In this document: piece by piece, positions 16,874 to 25,317 of the stretch
How positions within the stretch are numbered: the first letter of the stretch is position 1
How the letters are laid out: each line of letters starts with the position of its first letter
Source: Selenomonas_C sp034186105
GTDB taxonomy: Bacteria; Bacillota; Negativicutes; Selenomonadales; Selenomonadaceae
Direction of reading: 5' to 3'
NCBI GenBank assembly: GCA_034186105.1
Contig: JAXGCE010000044.1
Span: forward strand, 6,878-70,877
DNA length: 64,000 bases
Translations under genes and position numbers: made by a program
The notes under the pieces: model-generated
Told to the model about the DNA's origin: nothing
Databases searched by the model: none
Seen by the model: the letters and a program-made list of their open reading frames with translations, nothing else

Positions 16874-16938
16874 AATGTGTAATCACGTAACACAAAGATC
16901 GTAAAATGTCTCAGAGCTTTGAAGAGAGGTCTTTTTTC

Positions 16939-17898
16939 ATGAAACGTACGCAGAAACTCGCCATCCTCGGCCTCGGTCATGTTGGCTCGGCGGTGCTCAC
17001 GCAGGCGGTCGCGCTGCATCTCGCGCCGGAAATCGTCTGCATCGATATTCGAGAGAAAGTTGCGCACGGCGAAGCGCTTGACATGATGCATGCGCTGTCG
17101 ACGGATCTCTACCCGGGCATGCATGTCCATTCGGGTACCTAGGAAGACCTCAAAGACACGGACGTCATCATCTGCGCGGCTGGTCCGAGCATCATGCCGG
17201 GTGTCAGCCATGAGCGCCTGTCGCTCGCGCGGGAAAACACGAAAGTCATGCGCGAGATCATGACGGAGGTCGTGAAGTACACGACGGATGCCATCTTCAT
17301 CATGATCACGAATCCGCTCGACGTCACGACATATGTCGCGGCGACGGAGTTCGGTTATCCGAAAGGACATCTTTTTGGCACGGGCACGACGCTTGAGACG
17401 ATGCGCTTCAAGTACATCATCGGCAAGCACTACCATGTCAATCCGGCGAGCGTGCAGGGCTACATGCTCGGCGAGCACGGCAACAGCGCATTCCCAGCGT
17501 GGAGCGTGCTGACGATTGGCGGCGTGCCCGTCGACCAGCTTGACGAGTTCTATGAGCATGAAGGGCCGCTCGATTTCTCGTCTGTCGCGGACGAAGTCGT
17601 GCAGACAGCGTATGATGTGCTGGAGTCGAAAGGCTGGACGAATACGGGCATCGCTGTCGGCGCCTGCCGCCTCGCGCGCGCCGTGCTGAATGACGAGAAG
17701 CTCGTGACGCCGGTCTCCATGCCGTTCTCGGGCGAGTACGGCCTCACGGATGTCGCGCTGTCGTTGCCGAGTGTCATCGGCAAGAACGGCGTCGAACGCC
17801 GCCTGCCGCTCCACATTTCGCCAAACGAAGTCGAGCTTCTGAAGAAGAGCGCGGCGAGCGTGCAGGAAGTCTTGCGTGCGAACGGCATCATCAAGTGA
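16939..17898 (+). pseudogene. L-lactate/L-2-hydroxyisocaproate dehydrogenase family gene interrupted by an in-frame TAG
   Basis: NAD-dependent L-2-hydroxyacid dehydrogenase (LDH/MDH fold) of 320 codons. ATG 16939 follows AGAGAGGT; the nucleotide-binding motif ILGLGHVGSAV is at residues 8-18 and the catalytic His block is GEHGNSAFPAWS. The frame is continuous except for TAG at 17140-17142, between GT and EDLKDTDV; family members usually carry Tyr or another residue here, so a single TAC or TAT to TAG change explains it. All codons beyond are conserved-looking, so the lesion is recent, a sequencing error, or read through. The specificity loop reads GPSIMPGVSHER: neither the Gln of lactate nor the Arg of malate dehydrogenases at position 102, which favours a bulkier 2-keto acid as substrate (inference). 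Confidence 0.85.
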
Positions 17899-17917
17899 GA
17901 TTTTTGTCGTAAAATGC

Positions 17918-17946
17918 TAGACAAATGACTCTGGCCGTGTTATACT
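17918..17946 (+). promoter_or_regulatory. promoter of the rimP-nusA-infB operon
   Basis: TAGACA (17918-17923), 17-base spacer, TATACT (17941-17946), about 120 bases before rimP. Confidence 0.6.
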
Positions 17947-17994
17947 TCTCCTAGTCACGTCGGAAACGACGAACGAAAATTACAGCTTTTTCTT

Positions 17995-18024
17995 AGAAAG
18001 AGTGGGTGCCTGCCCACTCTTTCT
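17995..18024 (+). other. perfect hairpin in the rimP leader
   Basis: AGAAAGAGTGGG (17995-18006) pairs perfectly with CCCACTCTTTCT (18013-18024) around a six-base loop. Hairpins of the AGTGGG/CCCACT type are, as I recall, common before ylxS/rimP in Firmicutes. The right arm is T-rich, so it may act as an attenuator or as a processing site. Confidence 0.6.
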
Positions 18025-18063
18025 ATTATGTATGGAGAAAATCAGCATGGCAGGAGGTGCTAT

Positions 18064-18519
18064 ATGAGCAAGCAGCAGGTAGAAAACGAAGTCTTCGCGA
18101 TTGCGGAGGAACTTTTGAAAGAGCAGGAGGGCATCGAGCTCGTCGATGTCGAGTATGTCAAGGAGCGCGACTGGTATCTGCGCGTCTTCATTGACAAGGA
18201 GGGCGGCATCGAGATCGATGACTGCCAGGCGCTCAGCGAGCGGCTCGAAAAAGTGCTCGATGAGAAAGATCTGATCCGCGACAGCTACATCCTCGAGGTC
18301 TCGTCGCCAGGGCTCGATCGCCAGCTCAAGAAACCGCGTGATTTCGTACGCGAACAGGGCAAGAACGTGGACGTCACGCTCTATGCGACGGAAGATGGTA
18401 TGAAGGAATTCACGGGCGTGCTCGAAGGATACGACGAAGAGGCAAAGACCGTGACGATCGACGGCAAAGCATGGCCGCTCGAAAAACTGTCCGTCATCCG
18501 TTTGCACATTGATTTTTAA
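18064..18519 (+). CDS. rimP: ribosome maturation factor RimP
   Basis: 30S assembly factor, 151 residues, with the family motifs ELVDVEYVKERDWYLRVFID and LEVSSPGLDRQL. ATG 18064 follows AGGAGGTGC. First gene of the long translation/transcription operon rimP-nusA-ylxR-ylxQ-infB-rbfA-nrnA-truB-ribF. Confidence 0.96.
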   Translation: MSKQQVENEVFAIAEELLKEQEGIELVDVEYVKERDWYLRVFIDKEGGIEIDDCQALSERLEKVLDEKDLIRDSYILEVSSPGLDRQLKKPRDFVREQGKNVDVTLYATEDGMKEFTGVLEGYDEEAKTVTIDGKAWPLEKLSVIRLHIDF

Positions 18520-18545
18520 ATTCACATAGGAAAGGAATTTTTGTT

Positions 18546-19706
18546 TTGGCAGCAAGAAGAAGCAAGGCAAAGGCAAAGAAAGAGGAAACGGGCTTCCTTG
18601 ATGCGCTCAAGGAACTCGCCGTCGAAAAGGGCGTCGAGGAAGAAGTGCTGTTCGATGCCATCGAGGCAGCGCTGATCTCCGCGTACAAGCGCAACTTCGG
18701 CTCGGCACAGAATGTGCGTGTCGTGCTCGACCGCCATACGGGCGCGTACCATGTCTACGCGATCAAGACGGTCGTCGACGAAGTCTTTGACGACGTGCAG
18801 GAGATTTCGCTCGCGCAGGCGCGCACGATCAACCCAGAGTACGAAATCGATGATACGATCGAGATCGAGGTCACGCCGGCGAACTTCGGCCGCATCGCAG
18901 CGCAGGCCGCGAAGCAGGTCGTCGTACAGCGCGTGCGCGAAGCCGAGCGCGGCATCATCTACGAGGAATTCATGAGCCGCGAAGGCGACATCATCACGGG
19001 CCTCGTCTCGCGCGTCGAGAATCGCAACGTGTTCATCGACCTCGGCAAGACAGAAGCCATCCTCATGCCGGCCGAACAGATCGCTGGCGAAGTCTACGAG
19101 CATGGCGACCGCATCAAGGCGTACATCGTCGAGGTCAAGCGCACGAGTAAGGGCCCGCAGATCGTCGTGTCGCGCACGCATCCAGGCCTCCTCAAGCGCC
19201 TGTTCGAGCTCGAAGTCCCCGAGATCCAGGAAGGAATCGTCGAGATCAAATCCGTCGCTCGCGAGCCAGGCATGCGCTCGAAGATTGCTGTCTGGTCGAA
19301 AGAAGAGGACGTTGATCCAGTTGGCTCCTGCGTCGGCCACAAGGGCATGCGCGTGCAGGCCATCGTCGACGAGCTCGGCAGCGAGAAGATCGACATCGTC
19401 AAGTGGAACGAGGACAGCGCGAAGTTCATCGCAAACGCCCTTTCCCCAGCGAAAGTCGTCTCTGTCGCCGTCAATGAGGACGAGAAAGTCTCGCGCGTCG
19501 TCGTGCCGGACTACCAGCTGTCACTCGCCATCGGCAAGGAAGGCCAGAATGCTCGCCTCGCCGCGAAACTCACGGGCTGGAAGATCGACATCAAGAGCGA
19601 GACGCAGGCGAAGGACGACGTGCTCGACGAGAGCATGAACGAAGTCGAAGTCGAAAGCGACGAGGCCTTCACATCTGTGCCGGTCACTGCACCTGAGGTC
19701 GAATGA
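18546..19706 (+). CDS. nusA: transcription termination/antitermination protein NusA
   Basis: RNA-polymerase-binding pausing and termination factor of 386 residues. Domains in order: N-terminal polymerase-binding domain (FLDALKELAVEKGVEE), S1 domain (EGDIITGLVSRVENRNVFIDL), KH1 and KH2 (DPVGSCVGHKGMRV, AIGKEGQNARLAAKLTGWKI). It has no C-terminal acidic repeats, as in Gram-positive NusA. TTG 18546 is the start I take: it gives a short basic leader (AARRSKAKAKKEE) before the conserved domain, and GGAAAGGAA lies upstream. A start nearer the FLDAL block would lack a start codon in good context. Confidence 0.94.
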   Translation: MAARRSKAKAKKEETGFLDALKELAVEKGVEEEVLFDAIEAALISAYKRNFGSAQNVRVVLDRHTGAYHVYAIKTVVDEVFDDVQEISLAQARTINPEYEIDDTIEIEVTPANFGRIAAQAAKQVVVQRVREAERGIIYEEFMSREGDIITGLVSRVENRNVFIDLGKTEAILMPAEQIAGEVYEHGDRIKAYIVEVKRTSKGPQIVVSRTHPGLLKRLFELEVPEIQEGIVEIKSVAREPGMRSKIAVWSKEEDVDPVGSCVGHKGMRVQAIVDELGSEKIDIVKWNEDSAKFIANALSPAKVVSVAVNEDEKVSRVVVPDYQLSLAIGKEGQNARLAAKLTGWKIDIKSETQAKDDVLDESMNEVEVESDEAFTSVPVTAPEVE

Positions 19707-19707
19707 T

Positions 19708-20019
19708 ATGGCGACGAAAGCAGGAAAGGTGAAGAAGATTCCTGAACGCCTCTGCGTCGGCTGTCAGGAGCGCCATCCGAAGAAAGAACTCATCCGCATC
19801 GTGCGGAGCCCGGAAGGCGAGTTTTCTGTCGATCTCACGGGCAAGAAGTCGGGCCGCGGCGCCTACATCTGCCCGAAGGCGGAATGCCTCGAGAAAGCGC
19901 GCAAAGGCCATCGCCTCGAACGTTCGTTCGAATGCGCGATCGATGCGGCCGTTTATGACGCGCTCGCGGACGAGCTCCAAAAAGAGCTTACGCAAAAACC
20001 AGAGGGTGCGAACGCATGA
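19708..20019 (+). CDS. rnpM: YlxR/RnpM family RNA-binding protein
   Basis: A 103-residue DUF448 protein. It shows the family signature RLCVGCQERHPKKELIRIV and GRGAYIC. Members bind RNase P RNA and modulate its activity (RnpM), and sit between nusA and infB in Firmicutes, as here. It starts right after the nusA stop and overlaps ylxQ by four bases. Confidence 0.9.
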   Translation: MATKAGKVKKIPERLCVGCQERHPKKELIRIVRSPEGEFSVDLTGKKSGRGAYICPKAECLEKARKGHRLERSFECAIDAAVYDALADELQKELTQKPEGANA

Positions 20020-20333
20020 ATACGGATATGCGGAAACAAAAGGTCACGAATCTCCTGAGCATGGCCGCGCGCGCCCGCCGCATCGCTTCGGGCGCATTCG
20101 CCGTCGAAGAGGCCGCGAAGAAAGGCAAGGCGAAATACCTGCTCATCGCGGAAGATGCAGAGACGGCATCGAAGAAGAAATACGAAACATTATCTGATAC
20201 ATACGGTATCCCTGCCGGCTGCTTCCTCACGCGGGAAGAGCTCGGCGCCTGCCTCGGCAAAGAATATCGGGCGGCGGCTGCGTTGCTCGACGATGGCTTT
20301 GCCAAGAAGCTGGAGGCCTTGATGGAGGGATAA
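20016..20333 (+). CDS. ylxQ: YlxQ, L7Ae-family RNA-binding protein
   Basis: A 105-residue ribosomal L7Ae/L30e-fold protein. N-terminal NLLSMAARARRIASGAFAVE is the typical start of this family. Its ATG overlaps the rnpM stop (ATGA). Function in Firmicutes is uncertain; kink-turn RNA binding is the family property. Confidence 0.88.
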   Translation: MNTDMRKQKVTNLLSMAARARRIASGAFAVEEAAKKGKAKYLLIAEDAETASKKKYETLSDTYGIPAGCFLTREELGACLGKEYRAAAALLDDGFAKKLEALMEG

Positions 20334-20352
20334 CATATACGGGGGTGGATCA

Positions 20353-22983
20353 ATGTCAAAATACAGAGTTTTCGAGTTGGCAAAAGAATTCCATATGGAT
20401 GCAAAGGAAGTCCTCGGCGTCCTGAAGCAGCATCATTTCCGGGCGCAGAACAACTTCTCGAGTGTTGGCGATCCTGAGCGTGCTGCCATCCGCGAGTACG
20501 TCGCGCGCAACGCGGGCAAGAAGGCTGCGCAGGAGGCTGCGAAGCCGAAGATCACGGACTATAGCGTCGCCGATGGTCGCGTGAATCCGCCGACCACGGA
20601 AAAATCCGCCACGAAGAAGAAAGAAGCAGCAGCACCTGCAAAGACGGAGGAGGCTGCTATGCATAAAAAAGAAGAACGCCGCGTGAGTGCGAAGGCCGAA
20701 GCACCGAAGAAGGAAGTCGCGAAGGCGGAACCGAAGAAGGAAGCCGCGCCGGAGAAGCAGGAAGAGAAGCCGAAAGTCTTGCGCGCGACGCTGCCGGGGA
20801 TGGGCCTGCGCATCGTTTCGCCCGCGCCGTCACACAAGCGCGAAGAGGAATCGTCTTCTTCGTCGCGTACGAGCGAGAACCGTGGCGGCCGCAGCCGTGG
20901 CGGCGAGGGTCGTCGCGGCGGCAGTGCGAGCATGAGCATCCCCGCGAGCCCAGCTGCGAGTAACAATGGCAATGGCCGCAGTGACCGCCGTAATGGCCGT
21001 GGCGGCAGCAGCCGCAACGACAGCCATCGGGGGGAACGTCGTAGCGAAGGCCGGGGGAGTGAGCGCCGCAACAGCCGCAACGAGCGTCGCAGCGGCAAGA
21101 ATGCGCGCCGGAATGGTCGTCCGCAGCCAGCACCAAAAGTCGAGATCGCGCGTCCGAAACACATCAAGCTACCGGAATCCATCGCCGTCAAAGACCTCGC
21201 TTCGAAGATGAGTTGCACGGCAGCGGAAGTCGTCAAGAAGCTGTTCATGATGGGCGTCATGGCGACGATCAACCAGGAAATCGATTTCGATACGGCCGCG
21301 CTCGTCGCATCCGAGTTCGGCGTTTCCTGCGAGGAACTGCCACCAGATGTCGATCCGACGGAGATCCCAGAAATCGAGGACGATCCGAAGAGCCTGAAGC
21401 TCCGCCCGCCAGTTGTCACGGTTATGGGCCATGTCGACCACGGCAAGACATCGCTCCTCGACTGCATTCGCAACACGCATGTGCAGACGCACGAGGCCGG
21501 CGGCATCACGCAGCACATTGGTGCTTACCAGGTCAACTGCAAAGGCAAGAAGATCGTCTTCCTCGACACGCCGGGCCATGAAGCTTTCACGGCCATGCGT
21601 GCGCGTGGCGCGCAGATCACGGACATCGCGATCCTCGTCGTCGCAGCGGATGATGGCGTCATGCCGCAGACCGTCGAGGCCATCCATCACGCGAAGTCGG
21701 CGGAAGTGCCCATCATCGTCGCCATCAACAAGATCGACAAACCGGGCGCAAATCCCGATCATGTGAAGCAGGAACTCATGGAACAGGGGCTCGTGCCGGA
21801 AGAATACGGCGGCGATACGATCATGGTGCCCGTCTCTGCCAAAAAGCAGATGGGCATTGACGACCTCCTCGAAAATGTCCTGCTTGTCGCGGAAGTCGAA
21901 GAGCTCAAGGCGAACCCGAACCGCGACGCACGCGGCGTCATCGTCGAGGCAAAACTCGACAAGGGCCGTGGCCCAGTCGCGACCGTTCTCGTGCAGAATG
22001 GTACGCTACGCATCGGCGATTCCATCGTCTGCGGCACGACGTATGGCAAGGTCCGCGCTATGATCAACGACCGCGGCGAGAACGTCAAGAAGGCCGGCCC
22101 GTCCGTGCCGGTCGAGATCCTCGGCCTCAACGATGTGCCGGAAGCTGGCGACGTGCTGGCCGTACTCGACGAGAAGCAGGCGCGCTCCATCGCGGAAGCC
22201 CGTGTCGAGCGCCAGCGCAATAACCTCGTCAAGGCGAAGAAAGTCTCGCTCGATGACCTCTTCAACCAGATCCAAGAAGGCGAGATCAAAGACCTCAACA
22301 TCGTCATCAAGGCAGACGTGCAGGGCTCGGTCGAAGCACTGTCGAGCTCGCTTTTGAAGCTCAACAAGAACGACGAAGTCCGCGTCTCCATCGTCCATTC
22401 CGGCGTCGGTGCCGTCAACGAGTCCGATGTCATGCTCGCTTCGGCGTCGAACGCCATCATCATCGCGTTCAACGTGCGCCCAGATGCGAATGCGCGCCGC
22501 GTCGCTGACACGGAGAGCGTCGACATCCGCACGTACCGCGTCATCTACGACGCCATCAACGACGTCAAGGATGCCATGAGCGGCATGCTGAAGCCGAAGT
22601 ACAAGGAAGTCGTGCAGGGTCGTGTCGAGATCCGCCAGGTCATGAAGTTCTCGAAGGCGCTCGTCGCTGGCTCCTACGTGCTCGAAGGCAAGATCTGCAA
22701 CAACTCCAAGATCCGCATCATCCGCGACAACGTCGAGATCTTCGACGGCGAGATCGACTCGCTGCGCCGTTTCAAGGACGAGGTCAAGGAAGTCAATGCC
22801 GGCTACGAGTGCGGCATCTCGATTATCGATTTCCGCGATTTCAAGGAAGGCGACATCATCGAAGCCTACACGATGGAAGAGATCGAGACGAGTATCACGG
22901 AGGCCAACAAGGCTGCTGCCGCGAAGCGCGAGGCCGAGGCCAAGGAGAAAGCCGAGAAGGCTGCGGCAGAAGAAGACAAATAA
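20353..22983 (+). CDS. infB: translation initiation factor IF-2
   Basis: GTPase that brings initiator tRNA to the 30S subunit; 876 residues. An N-terminal IF2_N domain (KYRVFELAKEFHMDAKEVL) is followed by a low-complexity Lys/Ala/Glu linker and then an Arg/Ser/Gly/Asn-rich stretch at about residues 175-255, a second IF2_N domain (VKDLASKMSCTAAEVVKKL), the G domain (GHVDHGKTSLLD near residue 358, DTPGHEAF, NKIDKPGA) and the C-terminal tRNA-binding domains. The Arg-Gly-Ser-Asn tract is unusually long and probably disordered. ATG 20353 follows GGGGGTGGATCA. Confidence 0.97.
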   Translation: MSKYRVFELAKEFHMDAKEVLGVLKQHHFRAQNNFSSVGDPERAAIREYVARNAGKKAAQEAAKPKITDYSVADGRVNPPTTEKSATKKKEAAAPAKTEEAAMHKKEERRVSAKAEAPKKEVAKAEPKKEAAPEKQEEKPKVLRATLPGMGLRIVSPAPSHKREEESSSSSRTSENRGGRSRGGEGRRGGSASMSIPASPAASNNGNGRSDRRNGRGGSSRNDSHRGERRSEGRGSERRNSRNERRSGKNARRNGRPQPAPKVEIARPKHIKLPESIAVKDLASKMSCTAAEVVKKLFMMGVMATINQEIDFDTAALVASEFGVSCEELPPDVDPTEIPEIEDDPKSLKLRPPVVTVMGHVDHGKTSLLDCIRNTHVQTHEAGGITQHIGAYQVNCKGKKIVFLDTPGHEAFTAMRARGAQITDIAILVVAADDGVMPQTVEAIHHAKSAEVPIIVAINKIDKPGANPDHVKQELMEQGLVPEEYGGDTIMVPVSAKKQMGIDDLLENVLLVAEVEELKANPNRDARGVIVEAKLDKGRGPVATVLVQNGTLRIGDSIVCGTTYGKVRAMINDRGENVKKAGPSVPVEILGLNDVPEAGDVLAVLDEKQARSIAEARVERQRNNLVKAKKVSLDDLFNQIQEGEIKDLNIVIKADVQGSVEALSSSLLKLNKNDEVRVSIVHSGVGAVNESDVMLASASNAIIIAFNVRPDANARRVADTESVDIRTYRVIYDAINDVKDAMSGMLKPKYKEVVQGRVEIRQVMKFSKALVAGSYVLEGKICNNSKIRIIRDNVEIFDGEIDSLRRFKDEVKEVNAGYECGISIIDFRDFKEGDIIEAYTMEEIETSITEANKAAAAKREAEAKEKAEKAAAEEDK

Positions 22984-23020
22984 GAATTTTTTATCGACTG
23001 CTTGAAAGAGAGGCGATACC

Positions 23021-23410
23021 ATGAGCCAGCTTCGGGTCGAAAAAGTCCAGGAGCTCATGAAGCAGGAGATCTCAGAAATCATCCTGCGCGAACTGAAGGA
23101 CCCGCGCATCGGGTTCGTGACGGTCACGTCCGTCGAGTGCACAGGCGACCTCCGCGAGGCAAAGATCTACGTGAGCCTCATGGGGAGCGAGCAGCAGGTC
23201 GCGGATTGCTGGAAGGGGCTCAATAGCTCCCTCGGCTTCATCCGCCGCGAGATCGGCAAGCGCATCCGTTTGCGCTTCACGCCGGAACTCTCGTTCGCGC
23301 TCGACAAGTCGCTCGACTACAGCGCACATATCCAGGAACTCCTGCTGAAGATCCAGCGGGAGGACGCGGCAAGAGCTGCGTCAGCACCTTCTACGGAAGG
23401 AGAAAACTAA
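23021..23410 (+). CDS. rbfA: 30S ribosome-binding factor A
   Basis: Cold-adaptation and 16S 5'-end maturation factor, 129 residues, with the family pattern RVEKVQELMKQEISEII, VTSVECTGDLREAKIYVS and a C-terminal LSFALDKSLDYSAHI block. ATG 23021 follows AGAGAGGC. It ends immediately before nrnA. Confidence 0.95.
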   Translation: MSQLRVEKVQELMKQEISEIILRELKDPRIGFVTVTSVECTGDLREAKIYVSLMGSEQQVADCWKGLNSSLGFIRREIGKRIRLRFTPELSFALDKSLDYSAHIQELLLKIQREDAARAASAPSTEGEN

Positions 23411-24373
23411 ATGAAACTGACATTGAGTGAAACAGCGGCAGCGCTTTCGAGCGCGAAGAAGCTCGTGCTCACGGCTCATGTGAACCCCGACGGCGATGCC
23501 ATCGGCAGCTCGCTCGGCCTCATGCATGTGCTTCGGAGCCTCGGCAAAGACGTCACGGTTCTGCTCGATGATGATATCCCGGCGGGGTTCCATATCCTGC
23601 CGGGATATGATGCTATCCAGCGGCCTGTAGAAGGGGAGCGCATCGCCTGCGACCTCTTCGTCGTGCTCGACACGATGACAGACCGCATCGGAAACGTGGC
23701 GGAGGCTGTAGAAACGCCGCGCCTCATCAACATCGATCATCATCATACGAACCCAGGAAGCGACAAGGAAGACCTCTATCTCGACGCGACGCGTGCTGCG
23801 ACATGCGAGATCGTCTATGACCTCGCGAAAGAAATGGGTGTCGCCTTCAGCGAAACTGCCGCCATGTGCCTTTATACGGGGCTTGCGACGGATACGGGGT
23901 TTTTCCGCTTTTCGAATGCGGCATCACATACGTATCGCGCAGCGGCTGATCTGCTCGATGCGGGCGCGAAGCCGAACGTCATCTCGGAAGCGCTCGAAGG
24001 GAAGCCGCTGCAGACAGTCAAAGACCTCGGCGAGGCACTATCGCAGATGGAGATGTTTGCAGATGGCAAGGCCATGGGCATCTTTTTGACGCAGGAACAG
24101 ACGGCGCGCATGGAATCGACGGAAAGCTTCATCGGCCACATCCGCGTCATCGAGGGCGTCGATGTCGCTGTCGTGCTGAAATGCAAGGAGCCGGAACTCT
24201 GCCGCGTCTCCATGCGTTCAAAAGCCGTCGATGTCAGCCGTATCGCGACACAGTTCGATGGCGGCGGCCATGTCCGCGCGGCGGGCTGCACGCTGAAGAT
24301 GCCGTTCGAGCAAGCAAAGGCGACGATCATGGACGCCATCGCGCGCGCGATCCGCGAAGGGTGGATCGCATGA
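23411..24373 (+). CDS. nrnA: NrnA, DHH-family oligoribonuclease/pAp phosphatase
   Basis: Degrades 2-5 nt oligoribonucleotides and dephosphorylates 3'-phosphoadenosine 5'-phosphate. It has 320 residues with DHH motifs in order: AHVNPDGDAIGSS, VVLDTMTDR, IDHHHTNPG, and the DHHA1 signature GGGHVRAAG near residue 285. ATG 23411 follows GGAGAAAACTAA. The stop overlaps the truB start. Confidence 0.94.
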   Translation: MKLTLSETAAALSSAKKLVLTAHVNPDGDAIGSSLGLMHVLRSLGKDVTVLLDDDIPAGFHILPGYDAIQRPVEGERIACDLFVVLDTMTDRIGNVAEAVETPRLINIDHHHTNPGSDKEDLYLDATRAATCEIVYDLAKEMGVAFSETAAMCLYTGLATDTGFFRFSNAASHTYRAAADLLDAGAKPNVISEALEGKPLQTVKDLGEALSQMEMFADGKAMGIFLTQEQTARMESTESFIGHIRVIEGVDVAVVLKCKEPELCRVSMRSKAVDVSRIATQFDGGGHVRAAGCTLKMPFEQAKATIMDAIARAIREGWIA

Positions 24374-25317
24374 CGGCGGCCACTCGCTCCGAGCTCAGCG
24401 GATTCCTCAACGTACTGAAGCCGCCAGGCATGAGTTCACATGACATCATCGGATTCGTGCGGCACCGGCTCGGCGTGCGCAAAGTCGGCCATGCAGGGAC
24501 GCTCGATCCAGGAGCAGCGGGCGTATTGCCCGTCGCTGTTGGCCGTGCGACGCGCCTGATCGAATACCTCGAGCATGCGGACAAGTCGTATCGCGCCGAA
24601 CTCCGTCTCGGCATCGCGACGGACTCTGGCGACACGAGCGGAAAGGTGCTCGAGCATCTGAATCATTTTGAAATGCCGAGCCGTGACGCTGTCGAGGCGG
24701 TGCTCGCGAAGTTCCGTGGCGACATCACGCAAGTGCCGCCTGCGCATTCGGCCATCAAGGTCGGCGGGCGCCGTGCCTATGAGCTTGCCCGCGAGGGCAA
24801 GACGGTCGAGATTCCTGAACGTCATGTCACGATCCATGCGCTCGACCTCGTCCGATACGACGCCGAGAAGCAGCGCTTGTTGCTCGACGTCACCTGCTCG
24901 CGCGGCACGTATATCCGCACGCTCTGCATCGACATCGGCCGCGCGCTCGGCCTGCCTGCCGTCATGACGTTCCTCGTGCGCACGCGCGTCGGCGACTTTC
25001 CGCTCGTCGATGCGCGGACGCTCGAAGATCTCGCCGAGGCAGGCGAGACGGCGCTGCTCGCGCCCGAAGACATGCTGTCGGGCCTGCCGCGCTACGACCT
25101 GCCCGCAGGGCGTGAGAATGCGTTTTTGAACGGCCTTTCGACGCACGACTTCCACATCGCATCGTTCCCCGCACCGACGGCCGTCGTGCGCGTCTATGGC
25201 GGCGACACGTTCCTCGGCATCGGTCGCATCCATCGCGATGCGGAGACCGTGACGACAGAAAAAGTCATCGCAACGCCGTTGTCGAAAGAAAAAGATACCA
25301 AGAACACAGGAGCCTGA
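24370..25317 (+). CDS. truB: tRNA pseudouridine-55 synthase
   Basis: Makes the T-loop pseudouridine at position 55 of tRNAs. The 315-residue protein has the catalytic GTLDPGAAGVLPV motif with the essential Asp near residue 46, KSYRAELRLG and a C-terminal PUA-like extension. ATG 24370 overlaps the nrnA stop (ATGA). A longer frame to 24181 lies inside nrnA and is not used. Confidence 0.95.
   Translation: MTAATRSELSGFLNVLKPPGMSSHDIIGFVRHRLGVRKVGHAGTLDPGAAGVLPVAVGRATRLIEYLEHADKSYRAELRLGIATDSGDTSGKVLEHLNHFEMPSRDAVEAVLAKFRGDITQVPPAHSAIKVGGRRAYELAREGKTVEIPERHVTIHALDLVRYDAEKQRLLLDVTCSRGTYIRTLCIDIGRALGLPAVMTFLVRTRVGDFPLVDARTLEDLAEAGETALLAPEDMLSGLPRYDLPAGRENAFLNGLSTHDFHIASFPAPTAVVRVYGGDTFLGIGRIHRDAETVTTEKVIATPLSKEKDTKNTGA

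Noticed and set aside
17140..17142. Pyrrolysine insertion at the TAG
   Set aside because: No downstream insertion structure or pyl genes are visible here, and the residue position is not catalytic; a nonsense change or error is simpler.
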